A stretch of DNA of 64,000 nucleotides. It comes from Fibrobacterota bacterium. GTDB taxonomy: Bacteria > Fibrobacterota > Chitinivibrionia > Chitinivibrionales > Chitinispirillaceae. The DNA is taken from assembly GCA_023436145.1 (NCBI GenBank), contig JAEZKP010000097.1, forward strand, positions 1 through 64,000, given 5' to 3'. This document shows positions 1 through 9,200 of the stretch, piece by piece (position 1 is the first letter of the stretch; the number at the start of each line of letters is the position of its first letter). A program made the translations under genes and the position numbers. The notes below the pieces were generated by a model. That model was not told the DNA's origin and did no database searches. It saw nothing but the letters and a program-made list of their open reading frames with translations.

Positions 1-217
1 TAGAGAGACTGTCAGTTGTGTCAGTTTCAGTAGAATCATTTTTTATAGTATAACGGTTTAGCAGACGGCTGACATCATCTGAATACTGAATTTGATCTTT
101 GGGAAGACTGCTGCCAATTTTTTTAAGTAAAAGCATATCGGATTTGGATTTATTATCTGCTGAAAACAAAAAACTGACAGAGAATAACAGGAAAAAAAAG
201 ATTAGCCGTGAATTCAT
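1..217 (-). CDS. Secreted protein of unknown function, 3' end cut by window edge
   Basis: The first 72 codons of a minus-strand gene are visible; the rest lies before base 1. The product starts MNSRLIFFFLLFSVSFLFSA, a typical Sec signal peptide with a likely cleavage after the Ala, followed by a polar Lys/Asp/Ser-rich stretch. Its ATG overlaps the stop of the UDP-HexNAc dehydrogenase by four bases (ATGA), so it is probably translationally coupled as a further member of the mfd-to-dehydrogenase operon. The visible part matches no family I recognise. Export is supported by sequence; function is unknown. Confidence 0.6.
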   Translation of the reverse strand, partial: MNSRLIFFFLLFSVSFLFSADNKSKSDMLLLKKIGSSLPKDQIQYSDDVSRLLNRYTIKNDSTETDTTDSLS

Positions 218-1455
218 CCTACGAAAACCTCTTTAATATCATAAAACAAACCATCTTCTGATAATAGATTCTGGAAATTATCCTTCATATTAATGAATTG
301 ATCGTGTTTAACAGCTAAGAGGATGGAATGAAAGGTTTTATTGAGAGGACTGTCAATAAGCTCGATTCCATATTCCTCCTTGACTTCTTTTGGATCTGCT
401 ACGGGATCCCATACATGAACATTAATTCCAAAATCTTTGAGTTCATTAATAATATCAATTACTTTAGAATTTCTGATGTCTGGTACATTTTCTTTAAAGG
501 TGATACCCAGAATGAGGACATCAGCATTCATAATGGTAATTTTTTTATGAATCATTTTTTTTATCAGTTCTCTGGCGAAATATCTGCCCATTGCATCATT
601 AATACGTCGACCGGCCATAATGATCTGGGGATGATGTCCTATTTCTTCAGCTTTGTAGGCCAGATAATATGGATCAACACCAATGCAGTGCCCGCCAACC
701 AGACCAGGTTCAAAAGGAAGAAAATTCCATTTGGTAGAAGCTGCTTTAAGAACTTCCCTGGTTGATATGTTCATTTTATCGAAAATTATTTTCAGTTCAT
801 TCATCAGGGCGATATTGATATCTCTTTGAGTGTTTTCAATAACTTTAGCTGCTTCTGCTACTTTTATTGATGAGGCTTTATAAACACCTGCCTTGACAGC
901 TGTGCTATAGACATGCGCAACTTTATCCAGGGTTTCAGCACAATCACCGGAAACAATTTTGGTGATTTTAGATACTGTGTGTATTTTATCTCCTGGATTT
1001 ATCCTCTCAGGCGAATATCCCACAAAAAAATCTTTTTTCCATTTCATTCCGGAAAACCGTTCCAGAACCGGAACACATTCATCTTCTGTGACACCAGGAT
1101 ATACAGTGGATTCATAAACCACGATAGCACCTTTTTTCAGGTTTTTACCAACAGTTTCTGAAGAACGGTAAAGAGGGGTTAAATCAGGAGATTTGTGTTC
1201 ATCAATAGGAGTAGGAACAGCAATTATTAAAAAGTCAGCTTCTTTTATCAAAAGCGGGTCGGAGGTATAGCTCAAAGAGGAGGATTTGAGGGTTTGAAAA
1301 TCGACTTCACCGGTAGGGTCTATACCTGAACGGAGGGTATCGATTCTGGATTCTTTAATATCAAAACCGAAAACGTTGAAATGTTTAGCTAATTCAATGG
1401 CCAGCGGTAAACCTACGTATCCTAATCCAACAACACAAATCTTTGGGTTGTACAT
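214..1455 (-). CDS. UDP-N-acetylhexosamine 6-dehydrogenase (TviB/WbpO/CapL type)
   Basis: This 413-residue enzyme belongs to the UDP-glucose/GDP-mannose dehydrogenase family and should oxidise C6 of a UDP-HexNAc to the uronic acid with NAD+, feeding surface polysaccharide synthesis in the cytoplasm. The Rossmann motif GLGYVGLPLA lies at residues 10-19, and the catalytic Cys is C257 in GGHCIGVDPYYL. The sequence around the Cys resembles the UDP-GlcNAc/GalNAc dehydrogenases more than UDP-glucose dehydrogenase, so the substrate is inferred. A GGAGC ribosome site precedes the ATG. It follows the epimerase gene by 52 bases and overlaps the next secreted-protein gene, so the two sugar-nucleotide genes are probably co-expressed. 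Confidence 0.9.
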   Translation of the reverse strand: MYNPKICVVGLGYVGLPLAIELAKHFNVFGFDIKESRIDTLRSGIDPTGEVDFQTLKSSSLSYTSDPLLIKEADFLIIAVPTPIDEHKSPDLTPLYRSSETVGKNLKKGAIVVYESTVYPGVTEDECVPVLERFSGMKWKKDFFVGYSPERINPGDKIHTVSKITKIVSGDCAETLDKVAHVYSTAVKAGVYKASSIKVAEAAKVIENTQRDINIALMNELKIIFDKMNISTREVLKAASTKWNFLPFEPGLVGGHCIGVDPYYLAYKAEEIGHHPQIIMAGRRINDAMGRYFARELIKKMIHKKITIMNADVLILGITFKENVPDIRNSKVIDIINELKDFGINVHVWDPVADPKEVKEEYGIELIDSPLNKTFHSILLAVKHDQFINMKDNFQNLLSEDGLFYDIKEVFVG

Positions 1456-1532
1456 ATAGCTCCTTTAGAAAATTAAGGGGTAGATGGTAAATATACTCTA
1501 AGGTTTTGCCGTAAGTCGAGATGGAATAATTC

Positions 1533-2480
1533 TTAAACTCCGTAGTAACTCCGGTACCAGTTTACGAAATTTTTTATTCCTTCATCTATATTGGTCTTAG
1601 GATTGTAACCCAGAGATTTGATTTTTTGAATGTCTGCAACAGTGGAGGGAACATCCCCCATTTGCATGGGAAGATAATTTCTAATAGCTTTTTTGCCGAC
1701 ACATAGTTCGATTTGAGATATGAAATCCAGAAGGTTCTCTGCTCTATCATTACCGATGTTATAGATTTCATAACGTTTAGTAGTGTATAATACTCTGATA
1801 ATACCCTCTACTATATCATCTATATAGGTAAAATTTCTCATCATCTTTCCATTATTGAAGATATCGATGGGTTTATTTTCAATAATAGCTTTGGTGAAAA
1901 TAAATAAAGCCATATCCGGCCTTCCCCAAGGCCCATAGACTGTGAAAAATCTCAGACCAGAAGTGTTAAGCTGGTAGAGGTGGCTATAACAATAGGCTGT
2001 CAATTCATTAGATCTTTTTGTAGCCGCGTAAAGAGAGATGGGATGGTCTACCGGATCGTTTTCAGAGAAAGGAAGTTTACTGTTATTACCATATACTGAA
2101 GAAGATGAAGCATACACGAAATTTTTAATATTGTAACGTCTGGATAGCTCAAGAATATTTAAAAAACCCTCATTATTGGATTTTTGATAGGCAAAAGGAT
2201 GGGTAATAGAATAACGGACACCTGCCTGTGCAGCAAGATGGCAGACCAAATCTGCGTTGGCTGAAATAAAAACATTCTCCAAAGATTCGAAGTCGCAAAT
2301 GTCGATTTTATGGAAAGAGAAATCAGTAGAGGATAAAAGTTGTGCGAGTCTGGCTTTTTTAAGTTCCGGATCATAATATTCATTTATACTATCAATACCG
2401 ATAATTTTTTGTTTTTGGGCCAGGAGGCGATTGCATAGATGGTAACCGATGAATCCAGCACAGCCGGTAACGATAATCAT
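1533..2480 (-). CDS. UDP-glucuronate 4-epimerase-like NAD-dependent epimerase (CapI family)
   Basis: This 315-residue short-chain epimerase has the N-terminal NAD motif TGCAGFIG (residues 5-12), the catalytic YAATK (YxxxK) and the family signature RFFTVYGPWGRPDMALF. That signature is characteristic of UDP-glucuronate/UDP-galacturonate 4-epimerases such as CapI. It should interconvert a UDP-uronic acid for capsule or O-antigen precursors. Its ATG overlaps the end of ftsE by four bases, so it is coupled to a cell-division gene, and the UDP-HexNAc dehydrogenase follows. Exact substrate is uncertain; a UDP-HexNAc-uronate would fit the neighbouring dehydrogenase. Confidence 0.88.
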   Translation of the reverse strand: MIIVTGCAGFIGYHLCNRLLAQKQKIIGIDSINEYYDPELKKARLAQLLSSTDFSFHKIDICDFESLENVFISANADLVCHLAAQAGVRYSITHPFAYQKSNNEGFLNILELSRRYNIKNFVYASSSSVYGNNSKLPFSENDPVDHPISLYAATKRSNELTAYCYSHLYQLNTSGLRFFTVYGPWGRPDMALFIFTKAIIENKPIDIFNNGKMMRNFTYIDDIVEGIIRVLYTTKRYEIYNIGNDRAENLLDFISQIELCVGKKAIRNYLPMQMGDVPSTVADIQKIKSLGYNPKTNIDEGIKNFVNWYRSYYGV

Positions 2481-3175
2481 AGGAAACTCCCAGAGAATTT
2501 AGGTTTAACTGAGGCATCCCCCCCGCTGATAAGGGAACCTCTGGAGAGGACAAGCCGTCTATAATGATATGGCTCAATGAGATTTAAATCATGAGTAGAC
2601 ATAATCACAGTAGTACCCCAGCTGTTGATAGTTTGCAACAAAGAAAAGATATCTTTGGAAACAGCCAGATCGAGATTGCCAGTAGGTTCATCAGCTAAAA
2701 GGACCCAGGGATCGTTGACGATAGCACGGGAAATACAGACCCTTTGTTGTTCACCGCCAGAGAGTTGATTGGGGAAATGGAAACACTTATGAATCAAACC
2801 GGTTAAAGAGAGAACTTCAAATACTTTTTTTTTGATATCTCTTTCTTTTTTCCCGATAACTCTTAAAGAAAAAGCGACATTTTCGAAGATATTCCTATCA
2901 TTTAAAAGGCGAAAATCCTGAAAGACAACACCCAGTTTTCTTCTTAGATGAGGTATCTGGGATCTTTTGATAAATTTGGAGTCGTAATTACAGACAAAAA
3001 CTTCGCCACTGCTGGGATATTCTTCCATGTATATATGCTTGAGTAAAGTAGTTTTTCCTGCTCCACTGGCACCGGTCAGGAAGACAAATTCGCCTTTATC
3101 TATAAAAAATGAGATATCTTTTAAGGCTTCATAACTGGAATCGAAACTTTTGCTCACATGGGAAAACTGAATCAT
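2477..3175 (-). CDS. ftsE: Cell-division ATP-binding protein FtsE
   Basis: This 232-residue ABC ATPase has Walker A GASGAGKTT at residues 35-43, the signature LSGGEQQR and Walker B LLADEP followed by TGNLD. Motifs such as LRRKLGVVFQDFRLL and the opening SHVSKSFDSSYEAL fit FtsE better than LolD. FtsE normally pairs with the membrane protein FtsX to activate septal peptidoglycan hydrolases. No ftsX lies in this window, although the two are usually adjacent. An AGGAT ribosome site precedes the ATG; the gene starts two bases after the methyltransferase stop and overlaps the epimerase start. An FtsE-like ABC subunit with another partner is the main alternative. Confidence 0.85.
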   Translation of the reverse strand: MIQFSHVSKSFDSSYEALKDISFFIDKGEFVFLTGASGAGKTTLLKHIYMEEYPSSGEVFVCNYDSKFIKRSQIPHLRRKLGVVFQDFRLLNDRNIFENVAFSLRVIGKKERDIKKKVFEVLSLTGLIHKCFHFPNQLSGGEQQRVCISRAIVNDPWVLLADEPTGNLDLAVSKDIFSLLQTINSWGTTVIMSTHDLNLIEPYHYRRLVLSRGSLISGGDASVKPKFSGSFL

Positions 3176-3177
3176 AT

Positions 3178-3912
3178 TTATCCTGATTTTTTGATTAAAA
3201 AATGGATACGTTCAGATTTAGTGGAATACTTTCTAAAAGAAAAATTGTCCCAGATGCCGATAATTTCAAATTTTGATGCAGGAATTTTTTCGGCGATTGT
3301 TTTTGCAGGGAATACCTTTTGAACATGGAGTTCGCTGAATTTATTAAAAAGATCAGTGTTATTGATTTTCTGGAAGATAGTGAAATCATTGTACTGGGTA
3401 AAGCGTTCGGTATCATAATAGCTGTGACGTACAAAGGAGCAATCGTCATAATCTTCGAAATCAAGATAATCATAGAAATGCCGCAAAGAATTGGTTTCGG
3501 TAGTAATATCAAAGAGAAACAGCCCGTTTTCATGAAGGCAGTTGTGAATCTGATGGAAAAGTTGAGTATACTCCTGAAGAGATTGAAGGTAATTTATTCC
3601 ATCATATAGAAAGATTATGAGGTCAAATTTTTTCTTTACGGCAATATTACGGCAATCGCAGCAGAAAAAAGGAAAAGATTTTTTATGAGCCTGCTGGCAC
3701 ATGGAGAAGCTCAGATCAGAACCGTAATAGCAAATATCTAGTTGTTTAAGATGCTGGGCCAGCAAAGCAGTACCACCACCCAACTCCAGAACAGAAGGGT
3801 TTTTGACAGGGCAGTATTTGTGCAGAATTTTTTTTATAAGCAAAGCCCATTCATCATATTCGACATGGTTCATAAGTCGATCGTAGATAGGTGCTAATGA
3901 CTGATATTTCAT
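3178..3912 (-). CDS. Class I SAM-dependent methyltransferase
   Basis: This 244-residue protein carries methyltransferase motif I as VLELGGGTALLAQHL near residue 40, followed by a GSDLS acidic-loop segment and a DLIIFLYDGINYL motif of the small-molecule methyltransferase type. Such proteins bind S-adenosylmethionine in a Rossmann-like fold. The substrate cannot be read from the sequence. It is tightly packed between the SurA-like gene (17 bases upstream) and ftsE (2 bases downstream), so it is part of the same transcription unit. Confidence is high for the fold and low for any specific role. Confidence 0.8.
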   Translation of the reverse strand: MKYQSLAPIYDRLMNHVEYDEWALLIKKILHKYCPVKNPSVLELGGGTALLAQHLKQLDICYYGSDLSFSMCQQAHKKSFPFFCCDCRNIAVKKKFDLIIFLYDGINYLQSLQEYTQLFHQIHNCLHENGLFLFDITTETNSLRHFYDYLDFEDYDDCSFVRHSYYDTERFTQYNDFTIFQKINNTDLFNKFSELHVQKVFPAKTIAEKIPASKFEIIGIWDNFSFRKYSTKSERIHFLIKKSG

Positions 3913-3929
3913 TATTTTTGGAACCTATT

Positions 3930-5234
3930 CTAGATTCTAATATCAATAAAGAGTTGTTGTTTCCATTGTGAGACCAGATCAATAAGTTTTTTTTGGGCCA
4001 GAATATCTCTTGCTTTTTCAGAGAGAATACCAAAATCATTTTCCAGGTTTAAAGTCCGTTGTTTAACACGATCATCAATGCGATATATAGAATATACATT
4101 GTCTTCTTTTACTGCTTTGGTTATAGATCCTGGTTCCAAAGTATCAACGGCGATCCTTACTGCTGCAGGAAGTTCCAACAGAGAAATCCAACCTATAGAA
4201 CCATTTCGGTTTTTGCTTTCCAGATCTGAACTGAACTTATTAACAGCTTTGGTGAAATCATCTTTGGATTTACAGCTGGTTCGTAAAGAATCCAGAGTAG
4301 AATTGACATGTTTGAATTGTTGTTCATCTGGTGCTATTTTGACGAAGATCTGACGAATATGAACTTTTTGATCATGCTTATTTAAAACATTGATAATATG
4401 AAAGCCAAGCCGGGTCTCAAAAGGTTCACTGATCTGTCCTTGTGCCAGATTGAAAGCTTTTTCTTCAAAAGAAAGTTCGCTGAGAGAACCTTTAGCAATA
4501 AATCCCAGGTCACCCCCCTGTGCAGCGTCAGGGCTGTCAGAATATTTTTTGGCTAGTTCAGCGAAATCCTCACCATTATCCAGTTTCTGCTTTACAGTTT
4601 TAATTTTATCAAAAGCGACCTGCCGGTCTGAATTGGATGAGGCTACTTTCATAGAAATTCTGGATAAAAGAACACTCTCGCCTGCTTTTGGAAGACTGTC
4701 AATATATTGTTTGTAAAAAGCTTCTACATCTTTACGATTAACTTTAATTGAGGAGAGGTAAGATTGTTGGATTTTTTGTTTATAGAGTTGTTCCTTAATG
4801 GCTTTACGGGCTTCGGATTTAAATTTAGAGAGGGAAATTCCCTGCTGGCGTTGAAGTTCAGCATCAAGCTGGTCCGGGCTAAGATTGTTTTGCTTAAGAA
4901 GCATGGAGATGTGGTTATTGAGCATCTGTTCAACTTCGGGTTCAGTGACAGTGATAGTGCTGTCTTTTTTAGCATAGGCAAGCAAAACTTTGCCATCAAT
5001 GAGCTCGTTAAGAAAAGATTTCCTTAGTTTTGCAGCATCGGAGGAATCTTTGTTTATACCCATGCCTTCCATTCTCAGCAAAGTGTAAGCATCAAGTTCG
5101 GATTGTAAAATTATCTCGTTTCCGATGACAGCGACGATGCCATCGAGCCGGTCCTGGGAAAAAGAAGACGAGCTGAGAAAAACAACCATCAGAGCGGATA
5201 AAAAGATAACTGGCATTATCGGGATTCTCCTCAT
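3930..5234 (-). CDS. SurA-like periplasmic peptidyl-prolyl isomerase/chaperone
   Basis: This protein of up to 434 residues has a signal peptide, an N-terminal SurA-type helical region (about residues 30-165) and two parvulin domains (about 187-287 and 292-390). The first parvulin domain has the canonical SDSPDAAQGGDLGF and GFHIINV motifs; the second is divergent and may be inactive. SurA escorts unfolded outer-membrane proteins through the periplasm. The first ATG overlaps the stop of the upstream PPIase lipoprotein (ATGA). A GAGGAG ribosome site sits just after it, so the real start may be the second ATG at 5216. Two Phe-terminated barrel genes lie 5-7 kb upstream as plausible clients. Confidence 0.87.
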   Translation of the reverse strand: MRRIPIMPVIFLSALMVVFLSSSSFSQDRLDGIVAVIGNEIILQSELDAYTLLRMEGMGINKDSSDAAKLRKSFLNELIDGKVLLAYAKKDSTITVTEPEVEQMLNNHISMLLKQNNLSPDQLDAELQRQQGISLSKFKSEARKAIKEQLYKQKIQQSYLSSIKVNRKDVEAFYKQYIDSLPKAGESVLLSRISMKVASSNSDRQVAFDKIKTVKQKLDNGEDFAELAKKYSDSPDAAQGGDLGFIAKGSLSELSFEEKAFNLAQGQISEPFETRLGFHIINVLNKHDQKVHIRQIFVKIAPDEQQFKHVNSTLDSLRTSCKSKDDFTKAVNKFSSDLESKNRNGSIGWISLLELPAAVRIAVDTLEPGSITKAVKEDNVYSIYRIDDRVKQRTLNLENDFGILSEKARDILAQKKLIDLVSQWKQQLFIDIRI

Positions 5235-6094
5235 TGAATATTGGCACTATCGGAATTGCTTCCGGTAATAAGATTAATGTTGTATTCCATATCATTTTTA
5301 AGACGCAGACCGGAGATCATTTTTTCAATATTTTCTTTCTGTTTTTTTGCAGACAGGATGGTAAGAATTTCTTCTCGTACCTCCTCCTCCCTGCAGATGC
5401 TTCCTTTGGGTAGTTTTTCAATAATCAATAACAGATGATAACCCAGTTCGCTTTTAATGGGGGTGGAAATGTTTCCCGGCATGGTGTACTGAATGGCGTT
5501 TTTGAGATCTGAAGGAATATCATCGACTGGTACAGGAGCAATATTCAGAGTATCAGAAAAAGGAATTTTAGAATATTTTTCAGCATATTCAGAAAAATTG
5601 TGCAGGTTAGCATTCTGCTTAATCAGAGAAGCTGTTTTAGCATCTTCGACAACAATCTCCTGATAGATAACCATTTCTTTATCTCTGATAAATTTGTTCT
5701 GGTTCTGATTATAGTATTCAGTGATACTGGACTGTTCTACAGAATTGTTGAATAGTTTGGAAGACCTGTTAATGACTTCTGCAGCGAGAAGATCTTTTTT
5801 CATTTTTTCAAGTCTTTCCTGAATATGAGTCTCTTTGTCATATTTCAGCCGTAATGCTTCACGGTATAACAGTTCAGTCTGGATCCACTGTTTGACATAA
5901 TTAACATTCTGTTCGGGAGATATTCTGTCTGCATATTCAGGAGGAATACTCTTATAAAGATCTTCAATAGTTAATAAAGACTTGCCTATGCGTACAATGA
6001 CCGGACTATTATTTTTTTTCTGGCAACCGGTTAGGGAAATAAAGATGATAAATACGGTTGGAATAATCAAATATTTGGTCTTTATTTCAAACAT
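5231..6094 (-). CDS. Parvulin-type peptidyl-prolyl isomerase lipoprotein
   Basis: This 287-residue protein has a short membrane segment ending in the lipobox ISLTGC (C24), so it is probably a lipoprotein. A SurA/PrsA-like helical N-domain follows, then a parvulin-like core near residues 135-235 containing a LGYHLLLI strand. The classical DSG-GG loop is not obvious, so catalytic activity is doubtful. It is probably a periplasmic folding factor working with the coupled SurA homologue, whose start codon overlaps its stop. An AAAGG ribosome site lies upstream. A tandem of two PPIase genes after mfd is compact and looks co-transcribed. Confidence 0.8.
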   Translation of the reverse strand: MFEIKTKYLIIPTVFIIFISLTGCQKKNNSPVIVRIGKSLLTIEDLYKSIPPEYADRISPEQNVNYVKQWIQTELLYREALRLKYDKETHIQERLEKMKKDLLAAEVINRSSKLFNNSVEQSSITEYYNQNQNKFIRDKEMVIYQEIVVEDAKTASLIKQNANLHNFSEYAEKYSKIPFSDTLNIAPVPVDDIPSDLKNAIQYTMPGNISTPIKSELGYHLLLIIEKLPKGSICREEEVREEILTILSAKKQKENIEKMISGLRLKNDMEYNINLITGSNSDSANIQ

Positions 6095-6218
6095 ATATAC
6101 CTTTCATTAACAGGTAGAAAGAATGCTCAACCGGCTGATTTTTTAATGGCGGAGAATTCTGTAATAAAGAAGAAACCGATATCAGAAAAAGATACATGAT
6201 GGTTTTTTTAAAAGCCAT
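6087..6218 (-). CDS. Possible 43-residue hydrophobic small protein between mfd and the PPIase genes
   Basis: A short open frame fills most of the 176-base space between mfd and the PPIase lipoprotein gene. Its product begins MAFKKTIMYLFLISVSSLL, which looks like a signal peptide or a single membrane span, followed by a short polar tail. It overlaps the lipoprotein start by eight bases, as in coupled genes. The ribosome site is weak and no family is recognisable. It could be a genuine small membrane protein, a leader ORF for the downstream gene, or chance. Confidence 0.3.
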   Translation of the reverse strand: MAFKKTIMYLFLISVSSLLQNSPPLKNQPVEHSFYLLMKGIYV

Positions 6219-6270
6219 TTTCAATATTTCTTCGATTAAAATTATTCTTTTCTCAGAATCGAAGCACCAT

Positions 6271-9200
6271 TTAGAGTTTTTCCAAATTTTCAGAGTCGGA
6301 TATATTTATTCTGCCCAGGATATCGATTGTTTCAAGGACCATCTCCTTTTTCCCGGTAGCAGCAAGTTTTGTGCGAAGGGAAATCGGTTCATCGTATTGA
6401 ACCTGAAAGTCTCGTTTCGAAGATTGAAATACCGACTGGATATTGTTTTTAATCTGTTGTTGTTCTCCCTGAAAAGAAAGAACCAGCTCACTATTTTTAT
6501 TAATAGCAATTCTACAGCTGCCGGTCCGCCGGCCTAAAATTTTAACTTTCATCAGAAGGATAAGCGAACTCACACTATCTGGCAGAGGACCAAACCGGTC
6601 ATGCATACTATTTTGAATCTCATTAACAGCTTCCAAAGTTGAAACAGCTGAAATTTCCTGATAGAGAGATATTCGGGCAGGTCCATCAGATATATACTCT
6701 GTGGGTATATAAGCTTCCAGCGGGATTTCCAGTTTGACATCAGGAGTTTTTATTTCGGTTTTTTCACCCTTAATCTCAGCAACGGCATCCTGCAAAAGTC
6801 TGCAGTACAGCTCAAAACCTACAGCTGCGATGAATCCGTGCTGCCTGGTTCCCAGTATATTCCCTGCTCCTCTAATTTCCATGTCACGCATGGCTATTTG
6901 AAATCCAGATCCCAGATCGGTATACTGTTCCAGGGCTCTAAGCTTTTTCAAGGAAATTTCATTGACCTGGTTAAAAGGAGGAGTAAGGAAAAAAGCATAT
7001 GCCTGCTCAGAAGAACGACCAACTCTTCCCCGTAACTGGTATAGTTGAGATAATCCAAGGGTGTCAGCTCTATTTACGATAATAGTATTGACATTAGGTA
7101 TATCGAGGCCGTTTTCGATAATTACAGTTGAAAGTAGGATGTCATAACGTCCGGCGATAAATTCTTTCATTATCAACTCAAGTTCTTTTTCATCCATTTG
7201 CCCGTGAGCAGCAATTATACGGGCTTTGGGTGCTATCTGCTCGAGTTTGTCCTGGATGGCCTCCAGATTTTTTATGCGGTTATTAACAAAGTATATTTGA
7301 CCGCCTCTCTGGAGTTCATAATCCACCGCTTTTTTTACCAGTTCATCATGATACTCAGCAACTTTTGTTTCTATAGGTAAACGGTTTCTGGGCGGAGTAT
7401 TGATAATAGAGAGATCACGGGCACCAATCAACGACATGTGAAGCGTTCTTGGGATGGGAGTGGCAGTCAAGGAAAGCGTGTCTACTTTATAGCGCAATTG
7501 TCTTAGCTTCTCTTTGTGGTTTACTCCAAAGCGTTGCTCTTCATCGATTATTAATAGTCCCAGATTTTTAAATTCAATGTCTTCTGAGAGAATTCTGTGA
7601 GTACCGATAAGAATATCAATCTTACCCTCCTTTACTTTTTCAACAACAGGTTTTTGCTCGGAGGGTTTTAGAAATCTGCTCAGTGTGGCTATTTTCACCG
7701 GAAAATCTGACATTCTTTCACTAAAAGTACTGAAATGTTGGGCAGCAAGGATTGTAGTAGGGGCCAGGACAGCAACCTGATAACCCGACATTACTGCTTT
7801 AAAAGCTGCTCTCATAGCAACTTCAGTTTTTCCAAAGCCTACATCACCACAAACAAGCCGGTCCATAGGTTTGGAAGATTCCATATCTTCTTTGATTTCC
7901 TGAATTGCTTTGAGCTGATCTGCGGTTTCCTCATAGATGAAGGAATCCTCAAACTCCTTTTGCCACATGTTATCTTTTTGAAAAGAGATACCCTCCAGGT
8001 ACTGTCTTTTGGCGTAAAGCTCTATTAATTCCTGAGCCATTTCCTTAAGAGATTCGCGGGTGCGTGTTTTCAACCTTTCCCAGGCGGAAGTACCAATTTT
8101 TGAGAGTACTGGTTCCACCGTATCTTTACCCACGTATTTCTGGACTTTGTGGAAATCTTCAACCGGCACATAGACTTTGGCATGGTCGGCGTAAATAAGA
8201 ACCATGCAGTCGTTCTGGCTCTCTCCGGTTTTAATTCTTTCGATACCAATAAATCTGGAGATACCATGATCTTCATGTACAACATAATCCCCTGGACTAA
8301 GAGCATCGTATCCGGTGATGGGAATGCCGCTTTTTTGTTTTTTAACCCTGAGAGGACGAATTACCCGGTTTATTATCTGTGATTCAGTGTAGAGAAGGAT
8401 GTTTTCATCTTTGTGAAGAAAACCATGCAGAAGAAAACCGGTTGCAATTTCCAGAAAAGGACAATTGTCGCCAACCAGTTCCATCATTCTTTCGGCATGA
8501 CCCAGATTTGGACACAAAAGGATGCATCGGAAGCCTTGATTGTGATGGTACTTAAGATTATCTGTCAAAGCATCCAGTTCACGGGGCAGCTGTGGCTGTT
8601 CTGAGAAAGAGGCTTTGAAATCTACAGTGTCTCTGGGAGTTTCCAGGGTTTCAATAAAAACACAATCATAGGTGCTTAAATCCTGTTCAATGGAATCATC
8701 CTTGTGAAGCAGTTTATCAGGATAGGAAACTGTTTGTTGGAAAAGTTCAGGGACCCGCTCCAGATGTCTTTGATAATTTTGGCGGGATTGATCAAGTCTT
8801 CTTTTGACATTTATAACATCGTTCCAAACGATAATTGTATCAGAAGGTAAATAGTCAAGAATAGATGAATAGGGCTGGTCGAACCAGTGGATAAACCATT
8901 CGATACCCTCCAGGTCCCCTACACTTTTCCACTGATGTTCCAATTTATGCACCACCATCTGGTCCAGCCTGTTTTCAATACAATAATCTTCAATGTTTTT
9001 CAGAGCATGTTCTATTTGAGAGTCGTTGAAGGTAAACTCTTTAACCGGAAAGATTTCCGTTTTATTGCAAGGTGAGAGAGACTTCTGGGTAAATACATCG
9101 AATTCTCTGATTGAGTCCACAAAATCTCCCCAGAATTCAATTCTCACAGGGTTTTCGCTCAAAAAGGGATATATATCAACTATACCGCCCCGGATGCTGA

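Noticed and set aside
328..1161. Plus-strand frames opposite the UDP-HexNAc dehydrogenase
   Set aside because: They are antisense shadows of a gene with intact family motifs.
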